From: Flavobacterium sediminilitoris
GTDB lineage: Bacteria; Bacteroidota; Bacteroidia; Flavobacteriales; Flavobacteriaceae
NCBI RefSeq assembly: GCF_023008245.1
Contig: NZ_CP090145.1
Coordinates: 3,224,001-3,288,000, forward strand
Length of the DNA stretch: 64,000 nucleotides
Direction of reading: 5' to 3'
The position numbers and the translations under genes were made by a program. The notes beneath the pieces are model-generated. The model saw only the letters and a program-made list of their open reading frames with translations, was not told where the DNA came from and did not search any database. Below are positions 45,029 to 52,962 of the stretch, piece by piece; position 1 is the stretch's first letter, and every line of letters starts with the position of its first letter.

Positions 45029-45036
45029 TATCTTTG
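45029..45036 (+). promoter_or_regulatory. -7 element (TATCTTTG) of the Fnr-like gene
   Basis: Exact TAnnTTTG match 22 bp before the regulator's ATG, overlapping the zone that the upstream FNR-type box would occlude. Confidence 0.5.
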
Positions 45037-45058
45037 TGAGAATAAAAACATCCCAATT

Positions 45059-45736
45059 ATGAGCAAATGTGAACAATGTATAGTTAGGCAATTCAGTTCG
45101 ATAAAAGCTTTAACAAAAGATGAGCTTATAAAAGTTGCTAATTGTAAGACATCATATACTATAAAAAAAGGACAGCCAATTTTTGAAGAAGGTGAAACCT
45201 TAAATGGTATATTTTGCATTAAAGACGGTGTTTGTAAACTATCAAAATTAAGCTCTAATGGTAAAGATCAAATAGTAAAATTGGTTAAACCTGGTGAATT
45301 ATTAGGGCAACGTTCTATGATAAGTGAAGAATCTGCAAACTTATCTGCTATAGCATTAGAAGACATGGAAGTTTGTTTTGTTCCAAAAAACGAAATTTTA
45401 CAATTCTTCAATCAAAACAATGATTTTTCAATGAATGTTATGAAAACAATTTGTGGAGATTTAAAAGAATCTGATGATCACATGGTTGATATGGCTCAAA
45501 AAACAGTTAAGCAACGTTTAGCAGAAGCCTTATTATATTTAGAACAATCATTTGGAACAAATATTGATGGAACCATCCGAATACAATTATCTAGAGAAGA
45601 ATTGGCTGGAATGATTGGTACTGCAACAGAAAGTTGTATTCGTTTATTATCAGACTTTAATAAAAATGGGTACATTGATATTATAGGTAAAAAAATACTT
45701 ATAAAAGATAAAAATACGCTTAAAAAAATCTCCTAA
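45059..45736 (+). CDS. Crp/Fnr family transcriptional regulator (Fnr-like)
   Basis: 225 aa: cyclic-nucleotide-type beta-roll (residues ~15-125) and C-terminal helix-turn-helix (~165-205, LSREELAGMIGTATESCIRLL). The recognition helix keeps the Glu and Arg of E. coli FNR (ETxxR) but has Ile where FNR has Ser. Cysteines at 4, 7, 29, 53 and 59 could hold an oxygen-sensitive iron-sulphur cluster, although spacing differs from FNR. Divergent from ccoI and close to hemN and cco genes that carry matching boxes, so it is the likely low-oxygen activator of the region. Oxygen sensing itself is inferred. Confidence 0.88.
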   Translation: MSKCEQCIVRQFSSIKALTKDELIKVANCKTSYTIKKGQPIFEEGETLNGIFCIKDGVCKLSKLSSNGKDQIVKLVKPGELLGQRSMISEESANLSAIALEDMEVCFVPKNEILQFFNQNNDFSMNVMKTICGDLKESDDHMVDMAQKTVKQRLAEALLYLEQSFGTNIDGTIRIQLSREELAGMIGTATESCIRLLSDFNKNGYIDIIGKKILIKDKNTLKKIS

Positions 45737-45738
45737 TT

Positions 45739-45746
45739 TATTTTTG
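45739..45746 (+). promoter_or_regulatory. -7 element (TATTTTTG) of the secreted repeat protein
   Basis: Exact TAnnTTTG match 48 bp upstream of the ATG at 45794 and directly after the regulator's stop. Confidence 0.45.
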
Positions 45747-45793
45747 GCATAATAATTGAAATCATTCAAATGTAACAATAAATATTGAATGAT

Positions 45794-47080
45794 ATGAAAA
45801 CGAATTTAATAACAGGAATATTTAGTTTTCTCTTTGCAATTACTTCTTTTGCGCAAGATAAAACTACAGTTAGAGCAAATAACAGTGATATTAGTGATAA
45901 CTTAGATTTAAGAGCCGTTGCTACCATTTTTGGTGATGCATCAGATTTAGAAGACTTTGAAAGACGATTAAATGATCCTAAATCGCAAATATCAAATTTA
46001 GATTTAAACAATGATAATTATGTAGATTATCTAAGGGTTATCGAATCTATTGAAGGAAATGCACATATTATTGTTATACAAGCAGTTTTAGACAAAGATC
46101 TATATCAAGATGTAGCTTCTGTAGAAGTTGAAAAAGATAATAACAATAATATACAAGTTCAAGTTGTAGGTGATGTTTATATGTATGGAGATAACTATAT
46201 TTATGAGCCTGTATATGTTCACAGACCAGTAATTTACACCAATTTTTGGATATCAAACTATCGTCCATATTATTCAACTTGGTATTGGAATTATTATCCT
46301 ACATATTATACTTACTATCGTCCTTTTCCAATTTTTAGATATCGTAATCATATAGCAATACATATTAATTTTGGTAATACTTACAATTATGTATCGACAA
46401 GAAGATGTGCTTATGCCTATAACAGCTACTATGGTAGAAGAGCAAATGCTTATGAAAGAAGATATCCTAACAGGTCTTTTAGCTATAGAAATAGTGGGTA
46501 TTCAAACAGATACGAATTAGATCAAAATAGAAATATAAGAACTCGTGTTTCTGGTTCTAGAGAACTAACAAGCAATAGAAACTCTTCATCAGTAAGAAAT
46601 AATAGAATTAGTTCAAATGAAAATGGTACAAGAACATCTTCTACAAGAAGAAATGATATAAATGGTACAACTCCTAGAATTTCTACTTCAACAAGAAATA
46701 ACACTAATTCTGGTATAAGTTCACCTAGAGTTTCTACTTCGACAAGAAGTAATACTAATTCTAGTATAAGTTCGCCTAGAGTTTCAACTTCGACAAGAAG
46801 TAATACTAATTCTAGTATAAGTTCACCTAGAGTTTCTACTTCAACAAGAAGTAATACTAGTTCTAGTATAAGTTCGCCAAGAATTTCAACGAGAAGTAAT
46901 ACTAATATGGGTTCTTCAAGAGGAAATAGTACTCCAAAAAACTACTCAGAATCTAGAAGTTCTAGTTCAAATAGAAGTAGTACTCAAACAAGAAGTACAA
47001 CAAGACAGAGCGGAAATTCTAGCGGAAGCAGAAGTTCTTCATCTGGTCGAGAAAATTCCGGTCGAGGAGGTAGATCATAA
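45794..47080 (+). CDS. Secreted Arg/Ser/Thr-rich repeat protein, hypothetical
   Basis: 428 aa; no family recognised. Signal peptide MKTNLITGIFSFLFAITSFAQ. Residues ~25-125 form a folded domain (DLRAVATIFGDASDLEDFER, NDDYVDYLRVIES-like block, VEVEKDNNNNIQVQVVGD) that recurs in Bacteroidetes exported proteins. A Tyr/Trp-rich stretch follows (~130-200, YWNYYPTYYTYYRPFP), then a long basic, low-complexity tail (~210-428). The tail contains four to five 17-residue repeats (PRVSTSTRSNTNSSISS) and ends Arg/Gly/Ser-rich. The upstream in-frame TTG at 45785 is not needed. Likely surface or periplasmic; nucleic acid or polyanion binding by the tail is possible. Confidence 0.75.
   Translation: MKTNLITGIFSFLFAITSFAQDKTTVRANNSDISDNLDLRAVATIFGDASDLEDFERRLNDPKSQISNLDLNNDNYVDYLRVIESIEGNAHIIVIQAVLDKDLYQDVASVEVEKDNNNNIQVQVVGDVYMYGDNYIYEPVYVHRPVIYTNFWISNYRPYYSTWYWNYYPTYYTYYRPFPIFRYRNHIAIHINFGNTYNYVSTRRCAYAYNSYYGRRANAYERRYPNRSFSYRNSGYSNRYELDQNRNIRTRVSGSRELTSNRNSSSVRNNRISSNENGTRTSSTRRNDINGTTPRISTSTRNNTNSGISSPRVSTSTRSNTNSSISSPRVSTSTRSNTNSSISSPRVSTSTRSNTSSSISSPRISTRSNTNMGSSRGNSTPKNYSESRSSSSNRSSTQTRSTTRQSGNSSGSRSSSSGRENSGRGGRS
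46673..46876 (+). repeat. Four tandem 51-bp repeats inside the Ser/Arg-rich protein gene
   Basis: Units begin at 46673, 46724, 46775 and 46826, each encoding PRxSTSTRxNTxSxISS; a degraded fifth copy follows at 46877. Period checked base by base. Likely to vary in number by slippage. Confidence 0.85.
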
Positions 47081-47088
47081 CAATAAAG

Positions 47089-47117
47089 AAAGCTGTCAAA
47101 ATAGACAGCTTTTTTTG
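47089..47117 (+). terminator. Intrinsic terminator after the repeat protein gene
   Basis: AAAGCTGTC (47089-47097) and GACAGCTTT (47104-47112) with a 6-base loop, then a T-run. Confidence 0.85.
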
Positions 47118-47128
47118 TATTAATTACT

Positions 47129-47136
47129 TATCTTTG
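47129..47136 (+). promoter_or_regulatory. -7 element (TATCTTTG) of the RsmB-type gene
   Basis: Exact TAnnTTTG match 19 bp before the methyltransferase start. Confidence 0.5.
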
Positions 47137-47155
47137 CAAGCTGATTAAATAAAAA

Positions 47156-48370
47156 ATGAGATTACATAGAAACTTAGTATTTACTGTTATAGATTCATTA
47201 TTAACTATTTTTAATGAAGGAGAGTATGCAGACAAAGTAGTAGCAAGAGCTTTAAAAAAAGATAAACGTTGGGGAAGCAGTGATAGAAAATTTGTAGCAG
47301 AAACAATATATGAAATTGTAAGATGGAAACGTCTATATGCTGAAATTGCTGAAGTAAGAGAGCCATACGATAGAGATAATATTTGGAGAATATTTGCCGT
47401 TTGGGCTGTTTTAAGAGGTATTAATTTACCTGATTGGAAGTATTTTGAAAATACACCTGCTAGGAAAATTAAAGGTAAATTTGATGAATTATCAAAAATT
47501 AGAAAATTCAAAGAATCAATTCCTGATTGGATGGACGAATTAGGTGTTAAAGAACTTGGCGAAACTATTTGGACCAAAGAACTTGAAGCTCAAAATAAAC
47601 AAGCTGAAGTTATCCTTAGAGTCAATACATTAAAAACTACAAAGGAAAAATTAAGAGCTATTTTAATGGATTTGAATATTGAAACAAATATTTCAAAAGA
47701 TTATGAAGATGCATTAATTTTAAAAGAAAGAGCTAACGTTTTCATGACAGATGTTTTTAAGGCAGGCTATTTTGAAGTACAAGACGCATCTTCACAATTA
47801 GTAGCTTATTTTTTAGATGTAAAACCAGGTATGCGTGTTGTAGATACATGTGCTGGAGCTGGAGGAAAAACACTTCACATGGCTTCATTAATGGAGAACA
47901 AAGGGCAGTTAATTGCAATGGACATTTATGAAAGTAAATTAAAACAATTAAAATTAAGAGCCAAACGAAATGGAGTACATAATGTAGAATTTAGAGTGAT
48001 CGATTCTACAAAGGTGATAAAAAAACTACATGAAAAAGCAGATAGAGTACTAATAGATGCACCATGTAGTGGTTTAGGAGTTATGAAACGTAATCCTGAT
48101 AGTAAATGGAAACTACAACCTGAATTTATTGATAATATCAAAAAAGTACAGGCAGAAGTATTACAAAACTACTCAAAAATTGTAAAACCAGGTGGAAAAA
48201 TGGTTTATGCAACATGTTCAGTACTTCCTTCAGAAAACGAAGAACAAGTTAAACACTTCTTAACTACGGAAGCGGGACAAAACTTTACTTTTGTAAAAGA
48301 AAAAAAAGTTTTAGCGCATCAAAGTGGATTTGACGGATTTTATATGGCACTCTTAGAACGAAAAATATAA
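47156..48370 (+). CDS. RsmB/NOP family RNA cytosine-C5 methyltransferase
   Basis: 404 aa. The N-terminal NusB-like/RNA-binding half (~1-140) precedes a SAM-dependent Rossmann domain (~200-404) with motif I VDTCAGAGGKTLHMASLM. The two catalytic cysteines are in DAPCSGLGVMKRNPD (~300) and the second block YATCSVLPSENEEQV (~350). It methylates a specific cytosine in rRNA (16S m5C967 in E. coli RsmB); the exact target here is not provable from sequence. Probably housekeeping and monocistronic, with its own -7 element. Confidence 0.93.
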   Translation: MRLHRNLVFTVIDSLLTIFNEGEYADKVVARALKKDKRWGSSDRKFVAETIYEIVRWKRLYAEIAEVREPYDRDNIWRIFAVWAVLRGINLPDWKYFENTPARKIKGKFDELSKIRKFKESIPDWMDELGVKELGETIWTKELEAQNKQAEVILRVNTLKTTKEKLRAILMDLNIETNISKDYEDALILKERANVFMTDVFKAGYFEVQDASSQLVAYFLDVKPGMRVVDTCAGAGGKTLHMASLMENKGQLIAMDIYESKLKQLKLRAKRNGVHNVEFRVIDSTKVIKKLHEKADRVLIDAPCSGLGVMKRNPDSKWKLQPEFIDNIKKVQAEVLQNYSKIVKPGGKMVYATCSVLPSENEEQVKHFLTTEAGQNFTFVKEKKVLAHQSGFDGFYMALLERKI

Positions 48371-48390
48371 CACTTTTTTATCACTTAACT

Positions 48391-49500
48391 ATGAAAAAAA
48401 ACTTTACCCTTTTATTACTATTAACGTTAAGTTACAGCTTTTCGCAAATCCCCACAGGATATTATGATACAGCAACTGGATCTGGATATACTTTAAAAAC
48501 ACAATTATATAATATTATAACAAATCATAATGATCAAGGCTATGATGCTTTTGATGCATTTACGGCTACAAATGATTTAGATCTTTATTATGAAAATGAT
48601 AACAGTACTATTTTAGACATCTATTCTGAAAACCCTACTGGAATTGATCCATATAATTATACTCCGGTAATTGATGAATGTGGCAATTATAATGGAGAAG
48701 GTGTTTGTTATAATAAAGAACATGTTATTCCTCAATCTATTTTTAACCAAAATGCTCCTATGAGAGGTGATGCACACCACTTACTACCTACAGATGGACG
48801 TGTAAATGGATTTAGAAGTAACCATCCTTTTGGTTATGTTGGTGCTAATTTAGTTTCACAAAGTGGAATTACAAATCCAACTAGAAATGGGTCTAAATTA
48901 GGAAATAATATCAATACTGGATTGTTTTCAGGATATAGTAATACTGTTTTTGAACCAATTGATGAGTTTAAAGGAGATATTGCTCGAATTTATTTCTATT
49001 TTATAACTCGATATGAAACACAAGTTACTAATTGGAATTATGATATGTTCAATGGAACATCAGATCAAGTTTTGACAGATACTTTTTTATATACTTTATT
49101 AAATTGGCATTTTAATGATCCTGTTTCTCAAAAAGAGATTGATCGTAATAATGCTATTTACACATATCAGAATAATAGGAATCCTTTTATAGATCATCCA
49201 GAATACGTTTGCCAAATATATAATTCTCAATGTGCAACATTAAATACTCCTGATTTTGCTTCTGTTGAAAATATCACTGTTTATCCAAATCCAACTATAA
49301 ATGAGTTTTATATTTCAACAACAACAACTTTAAAAAGTATAATTATATATAATGTAAATGGTCAAATAATTCAAAAAATTGAACAACCAAATACTATTAG
49401 TAATGAAACTTATCAAGTTTCTAATTTATCTAGTGGTTTTTATTTAGTAGAAATTGCCTCTGACAATGGAAAAATCATTAAAAAAATCATTGTAAACTAA
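48391..49500 (+). CDS. Secreted endonuclease I with T9SS sorting domain
   Basis: 369 aa: signal peptide (KKNFTLLLLLTLSYSFSQ), endonuclease I domain (~22-285) and a type A T9SS domain (~292-369, VYPNPTINEFYISTT...LSSGFYLVEI). The beta-beta-alpha-metal nuclease core is YNKEHVIPQSIFNQNAPMRG followed by DAHHLLPTDGRVNGFRSNHP and, later, GDIARIYFYFITRYE. It degrades extracellular DNA or RNA, probably for nutrients or biofilm turnover. Position 21 bp after the methyltransferase gene allows read-through, but functional linkage is unlikely. Confidence 0.92.
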   Translation: MKKNFTLLLLLTLSYSFSQIPTGYYDTATGSGYTLKTQLYNIITNHNDQGYDAFDAFTATNDLDLYYENDNSTILDIYSENPTGIDPYNYTPVIDECGNYNGEGVCYNKEHVIPQSIFNQNAPMRGDAHHLLPTDGRVNGFRSNHPFGYVGANLVSQSGITNPTRNGSKLGNNINTGLFSGYSNTVFEPIDEFKGDIARIYFYFITRYETQVTNWNYDMFNGTSDQVLTDTFLYTLLNWHFNDPVSQKEIDRNNAIYTYQNNRNPFIDHPEYVCQIYNSQCATLNTPDFASVENITVYPNPTINEFYISTTTTLKSIIIYNVNGQIIQKIEQPNTISNETYQVSNLSSGFYLVEIASDNGKIIKKIIVN

Positions 49501-49524
49501 TTTACTCTGATTTAATAATACAAA

Positions 49525-49553
49525 AAAAAGGAAGACAAATTGTCTTCCTTTTT
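49525..49553 (+). terminator. Bidirectional intrinsic terminator
   Basis: AAAAAGGAAGACA (49525-49537) pairs with TGTCTTCCTTTTT (49541-49553) across a 3-base loop, between convergent endonuclease and rhodanese genes. Confidence 0.87.
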
Positions 49554-49569
49554 ATTAGTTTATGATTTC

Positions 49570-49878
49570 TTAATTCTCAATTGGTCCTTCCCATTCAGAA
49601 ATACCACCTACTAAATTATAAGCATTTGTAAAACCAAGTTCTCTCATAATATTACATGCATTTGCACTTCTAGAACCTGCTGCACAATAAACATAATAAT
49701 TTTTTTCCTTATCTAATTCTTCAACCTGATAAATAAATCCTTGTCCTTTAAAAATATCGATATTAATAGAACCTGGAATTCTTCCTCTATTAACCTCTTC
49801 TTCTGTTCGAACATCTACTATAATTCCTTTTTCATCAGTTAAAAACTGATTCCACCATTGCTGTTGATCTAAATTCAT
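49570..49878 (-). CDS. Rhodanese-like domain protein
   Basis: 102-aa single-domain sulphurtransferase-like protein. Hallmarks are VDVRTEEEVNRGRIPGSINI (residues ~21-40) and the active-site loop VYCAAGSRSANA with catalytic Cys65. No signal peptide, so cytosolic. It follows the redoxin gene by 24 bp on the same strand and ends the tlpA-redoxin-rhodanese set, which suggests thiol/sulphur redox work. Confidence 0.9.
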   Translation of the reverse strand: MNLDQQQWWNQFLTDEKGIIVDVRTEEEVNRGRIPGSINIDIFKGQGFIYQVEELDKEKNYYVYCAAGSRSANACNIMRELGFTNAYNLVGGISEWEGPIEN

Positions 49879-49902
49879 TCTAATAATTTTGATTCAAAAA
49901 TA

Positions 49903-50514
49903 CTATGCTTTGATTGAACATCCAATAGCTTTTGTAACTTTTACAGTCACTTCTTTATTTTTCAATAAAGCATCAACCGCATTTTCTACATATTTTACTT
50001 TTACAGCACTTTCGTCTGAATGATTATCATCAATTGCTCCTATATACTTTACTTTGTTACCATCTTTTCCTTTTTGTAATACATAAACATGTGGTGTTTT
50101 TGTAGCACCATATTGAGGATATATTTTTTGTCCCTCATCAAATAAATAAGGAAAAGTAAAACCTTTTTCTTTAGCTCTTACTTTCATCAATTCATAACTA
50201 TCTTTATCTTGAACTTCTGGATTATTAGGATTAATAGCAATTACAGGGTAACCTAATTTTTTATATTTTTTATCTAATTCAATTATTCTATCTTCATATG
50301 CAACTGCATACGGACAATGATTACACGTAAAAACTACAATAAATCCTTTTGCATCCTTATAATCACTTAAAGAAACAAACTTACCATCAACATTTTTAAG
50401 CTTAAAATCAGTGGCTACATCATTAATATCATAACCCGAACTAAATGTATTAATTGTAAATGCACTAACAAGCATTAGCAAAAACATAGAAAAAATAATC
50501 TTAAATACTTTCAT
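49903..50514 (-). CDS. Redoxin / thioredoxin-fold exported protein
   Basis: 203 aa with a signal peptide (MKVFKIIFSMFLLMLVSAFT) and an AhpC/TSA-type thioredoxin fold. The redox motif is FTCNHCPYAVAYEDRI (Cys64, Cys67, CxxC), followed by YPVIAINPNNPEV and FPYLFDEGQKIYPQYGATKTPHVYV, where Pro after the TK is the cis-proline. Probably periplasmic and dithiol-active; peroxide versus protein substrate is undecided. 9 bp after the TlpA gene. Confidence 0.88.
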   Translation of the reverse strand: MKVFKIIFSMFLLMLVSAFTINTFSSGYDINDVATDFKLKNVDGKFVSLSDYKDAKGFIVVFTCNHCPYAVAYEDRIIELDKKYKKLGYPVIAINPNNPEVQDKDSYELMKVRAKEKGFTFPYLFDEGQKIYPQYGATKTPHVYVLQKGKDGNKVKYIGAIDDNHSDESAVKVKYVENAVDALLKNKEVTVKVTKAIGCSIKA

Positions 50515-50523
50515 AATATACTT

Positions 50524-51036
50524 TTATTGGTTTAACATTTTATTCAACTCTTTTTCTAATTCATCATGTGTAAATGACTGTTCATAAAATTTTGAGTTAT
50601 TTTTATTATAAATAATGGTTGCAGGAATAGCGCCTGACCAACTTTCACTAACTTTTTCAATCCAAGAATTTGCATCTGGATCATCTAAATGAATAACTGT
50701 AGATTTTAATTTCTTTTTATTAATAAAAGGAATTAGTCCCTTTTCTACTTGCTTTGGAAAATCTAAGCTAACTAAAATTACTTTTACATTTCTGTTTTTA
50801 TAATCCTCTCCTACTTCTTCAAAATAAGGTAATTCTTTTATACAAGGCGCACACCAAGTAGCCCAAAAATTAATTATATAAGTGTACTCATCTTTCATAT
50901 TCATGAAATTTTCAAATCCTTCATAATTATATGATTCCACTTTAATATCATCTATTTCATAAACCTTTATAGGTTTCACTTCATTTTGAGAATAAGCATA
51001 CCATGAAAATATAAACGTAAAAAATAAATATCGCAT
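50524..51036 (-). CDS. TlpA-like thioredoxin family protein
   Basis: 170 aa with a signal peptide (YLFFTFIFSWYAYSQ) and a TlpA/ResA thioredoxin domain containing NFWATWCAPCIKELPYF (Cys62, Cys65) and the cis-proline segment WSGAIPATIIYN. Periplasmic thiol reductant, for example for cytochrome c maturation or oxidised proteins. It is the first gene of a three-gene operon, divergent from marR, with a -7 element at 51056. Confidence 0.9.
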   Translation of the reverse strand: MRYLFFTFIFSWYAYSQNEVKPIKVYEIDDIKVESYNYEGFENFMNMKDEYTYIINFWATWCAPCIKELPYFEEVGEDYKNRNVKVILVSLDFPKQVEKGLIPFINKKKLKSTVIHLDDPDANSWIEKVSESWSGAIPATIIYNKNNSKFYEQSFTHDELEKELNKMLNQ

Positions 51037-51055
51037 CCTAGCTAAGTTTAATTAT

Positions 51056-51063
51056 CAAATTTA
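51056..51063 (-). promoter_or_regulatory. -7 element (TAAATTTG) of the TlpA operon
   Basis: Exact TAnnTTTG match on the minus strand, 20 bp before the tlpA-like start. Confidence 0.5.
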
Positions 51064-51112
51064 ACCCTTACTCTATCTCAATATAAAAATTTAACAAAAT
51101 TTTATTACATAC

Positions 51113-51155
51113 TTGTATATACAAATAAAAAAATGTATTACATTTGTACATACAA
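51113..51155 (+). promoter_or_regulatory. marR promoter with two operator-like palindromes
   Basis: -33 TTG (51113-51115) and -7 TACATTTG (51139-51146), 23 bp apart. TTGTATATACAA (51113-51124) is a perfect palindrome over the -33 and TTGTACATACAA (51144-51155) a near-perfect one just after the -7. A further half-site, TACATACAA, ends at 51170 next to the start codon. Layout suits MarR autorepression. Confidence 0.6.
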
Positions 51156-51170
51156 ATAAAGTACATACAA

Positions 51171-51626
51171 ATGAATATTGAAGCAGAAATAAAAAGTACA
51201 GTAAAACTAAGTATAACAAAGAAAGTCATGCTAAACTTAACATTTACCCGAAATTTTATTAGTGACAAATTCAGTGAATTATTAAAGCCTTATGAAATTT
51301 CAAGCGAACAGTATAACGTTCTTCGCATACTGAGAGGTCAAAAAGGAAAACATTTGAATATGCAAGATATTCAAGAAAGAATGATTACAAAAAACAGTAA
51401 TACAACAAGATTAATTGATAAACTATTATTAAAAGATATGGTAAAGCGCAATACTTGTCCAAATAATAGACGTAAAATTGAAGTTAATATTACACAAAAA
51501 GGATTAGATGTTCTTTCCGAACTTGATCCAATTATAGAAGAACACGATAAAATTTTTACAAAAAACTTATCAAACTTAGAATTAGAACAATTAAATAATT
51601 TATTAGAAAAACTTAGAGAAATTTAA
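51171..51626 (+). CDS. MarR family transcriptional regulator
   Basis: 151-aa winged-helix repressor with TFTRNFISDKFSELLKPYEI, EQYNVLRILRGQKGKHLNMQ and the recognition helix plus wing NSNTTRLIDKLLLKDMVKRN then CPNNRRKIEVNITQKGLDVL. The Cys in the wing (NTCPNN) could sense oxidants or electrophiles, as in some MarR proteins (inference). Start is ATG at 51171; an upstream in-frame TTG at 51144 would include part of the operator. It is followed after 2 bp by the oxidoreductase, so the two form an operon. Confidence 0.9.
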   Translation: MNIEAEIKSTVKLSITKKVMLNLTFTRNFISDKFSELLKPYEISSEQYNVLRILRGQKGKHLNMQDIQERMITKNSNTTRLIDKLLLKDMVKRNTCPNNRRKIEVNITQKGLDVLSELDPIIEEHDKIFTKNLSNLELEQLNNLLEKLREI

Positions 51627-51628
51627 AT

Positions 51629-52261
51629 ATGAGTACATTCATTGAAAGCCAAAACTGGCGATATGCTACAAAAAAATTTGATAGCACAAAAAAAATCACA
51701 ACAGAAGATTTAGAAACACTAAAGGAAGCAATTAGATTAAGTACATCTTCTTACGGATTACAACCTTATAGAGTATTTATAATTGAAAATCCTGAAATTA
51801 GAAAACAATTACAACCTGTTTCATGGGGACAAAGTCAAATTATTGATGCTTCACACCTATTTGTTTTTGCAAATATTGTAGACATTCAAGAAAAGCATAT
51901 TGACGACTATTTAAACAATATTGCAACAACAAGAGATTTAAATATTGAAGATTTAAAAGGTTATAGCGACTTTATGAAATCTAAAATTGTTCCACTTTCA
52001 CAAGACAAAAAAACAGTTTGGACTTCTAAACAAACTTATTTAGCAATGGCTAACTTATTAAATGCTGCTGCTGAATTAAGAATTGACGTAACACCAATGG
52101 AAGGATTTGAACCAGAAAAATATAATGAGATTTTAGGTTTAGACAAACTTGGACTAAATGCGTCATTAATAGCAACTGTTGGGTATCGTCATGAGGAAGA
52201 TGTTACACAACATTATACAAAAGTTCGCAAATCAAACGAAGAATTATTTATTACACTATAA
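51629..52261 (+). CDS. NAD(P)H-dependent nitroreductase family oxidoreductase
   Basis: 210-aa FMN enzyme of the nitroreductase/NfsB-like group. Visible blocks are NWRYATKKFDSTKKI (~9-23), LSTSSYGLQPYRVFII, WTSKQTYLAMANLLNAAAEL and DVTPMEGFEPEKYNEILGL. It reduces nitroaromatics or quinones in vitro; the natural substrate is not evident. Two bp after marR, so the two form a self-regulated electrophile- or oxidant-responsive unit (inference). Confidence 0.9.
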   Translation: MSTFIESQNWRYATKKFDSTKKITTEDLETLKEAIRLSTSSYGLQPYRVFIIENPEIRKQLQPVSWGQSQIIDASHLFVFANIVDIQEKHIDDYLNNIATTRDLNIEDLKGYSDFMKSKIVPLSQDKKTVWTSKQTYLAMANLLNAAAELRIDVTPMEGFEPEKYNEILGLDKLGLNASLIATVGYRHEEDVTQHYTKVRKSNEELFITL

Positions 52262-52286
52262 TTATAAACACAAAAAAAACAGAAAA

Positions 52287-52853
52287 ATGAAAAATTTAAA
52301 AACAATTGCATTAGCATTAGTAACACTAGTTACAGTATCAGTATCTGCTCAAACTACTAAAAAAGTAAATGTTCAAAAAAGTAAAGTTGAATGGTTAGGT
52401 AAAAAAGTTACTGGAAAACACAATGGTACTATTGATTTAAAAGAAGGAGCTTTAGTATTCAAAAAGAAAAAATTAGTAGGTGGAACATTTGTTGTAGACA
52501 TGACAAGTATTAATACAACTGATTTAACAGGTGACTACAAAGGAAAATTAGACGGACATTTAAAATCAGATGATTTCTTTGGTGTTGAAAAATTTCCTAC
52601 TGCAACTTTAGTATTCAAAACATTAACAGATAAAGGAAACAACACTTCTACTGTAACAGCAGATTTAACAATCAAAGGAAAAACAAACCCTATTACTTTT
52701 GACATTACTATAAATGGTAATTCGGCTACAACTAAATTAATTGTAGATAGAGCTAAATATGATATTAAATATGGTTCAGGTTCATTTTTTGATAATCTAG
52801 GAGACAAAACAATCTATGATGAATTTGAATTAGATGTTACACTAAACTTCTAA
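52287..52853 (+). CDS. YceI family lipid-binding-like exported protein
   Basis: 188 aa with signal peptide MKNLKTIALALVTLVTVSVS (AQ follows), then the YceI beta-barrel: VNVQKSKVEWLGKKVTGKHN, TTDLTGDYKGKLDGHLKSDD, FFGVEKFPTATLVF, and the closing DRAKYDIKYGSGSFFDNLGD. YceI proteins bind polyisoprenoid-like lipids in the periplasm. The start is at 52287; an upstream frame running back into the previous gene lacks a signal and was rejected. 25 bp after the oxidoreductase; same operon as marR. Confidence 0.9.
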   Translation: MKNLKTIALALVTLVTVSVSAQTTKKVNVQKSKVEWLGKKVTGKHNGTIDLKEGALVFKKKKLVGGTFVVDMTSINTTDLTGDYKGKLDGHLKSDDFFGVEKFPTATLVFKTLTDKGNNTSTVTADLTIKGKTNPITFDITINGNSATTKLIVDRAKYDIKYGSGSFFDNLGDKTIYDEFELDVTLNF

Positions 52854-52880
52854 TAAAAATAACAAACTGTTATAAATAGA

Positions 52881-52911
52881 AAAATGCCCATTAATTGGGC
52901 ATTTTTTTTTT
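52881..52911 (+). terminator. Intrinsic terminator after the marR operon
   Basis: ATGCCCA and TGGGCAT arms around TTAAT, extended by A/T runs, then about ten T. The T-run leads directly into the TGACC motif at 52911. Confidence 0.85.
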
Positions 52912-52937
52912 GACCTTTTAGAAACATTTAATTTTAG
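52911..52937 (+). promoter_or_regulatory. TGACC-TTTAGAA motif, copy 1 (upstream of AraC gene)
   Basis: TGACCTTTTAGAAACATTTA shares TGACC-n-TTTAGAA and the following AT pattern with 53840-53862 upstream of the YbhB gene, so it may be an operator of the AraC protein. Confidence 0.45.
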
Positions 52938-52962
52938 TATTTTTATAACTCAAAATAAAGTT

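Noticed and set aside
46522..46704. Antisense open frames opposite the Ser/Arg-rich repeat gene
   Set aside because: Low-complexity sense codons avoid stops in the antisense frame; no start or family support.
52179..52286. Longer N-terminal extension of the YceI gene overlapping the nitroreductase gene
   Set aside because: The extension runs out of frame through the upstream gene and lacks a signal peptide; the Met at 52287 starts a clear one.
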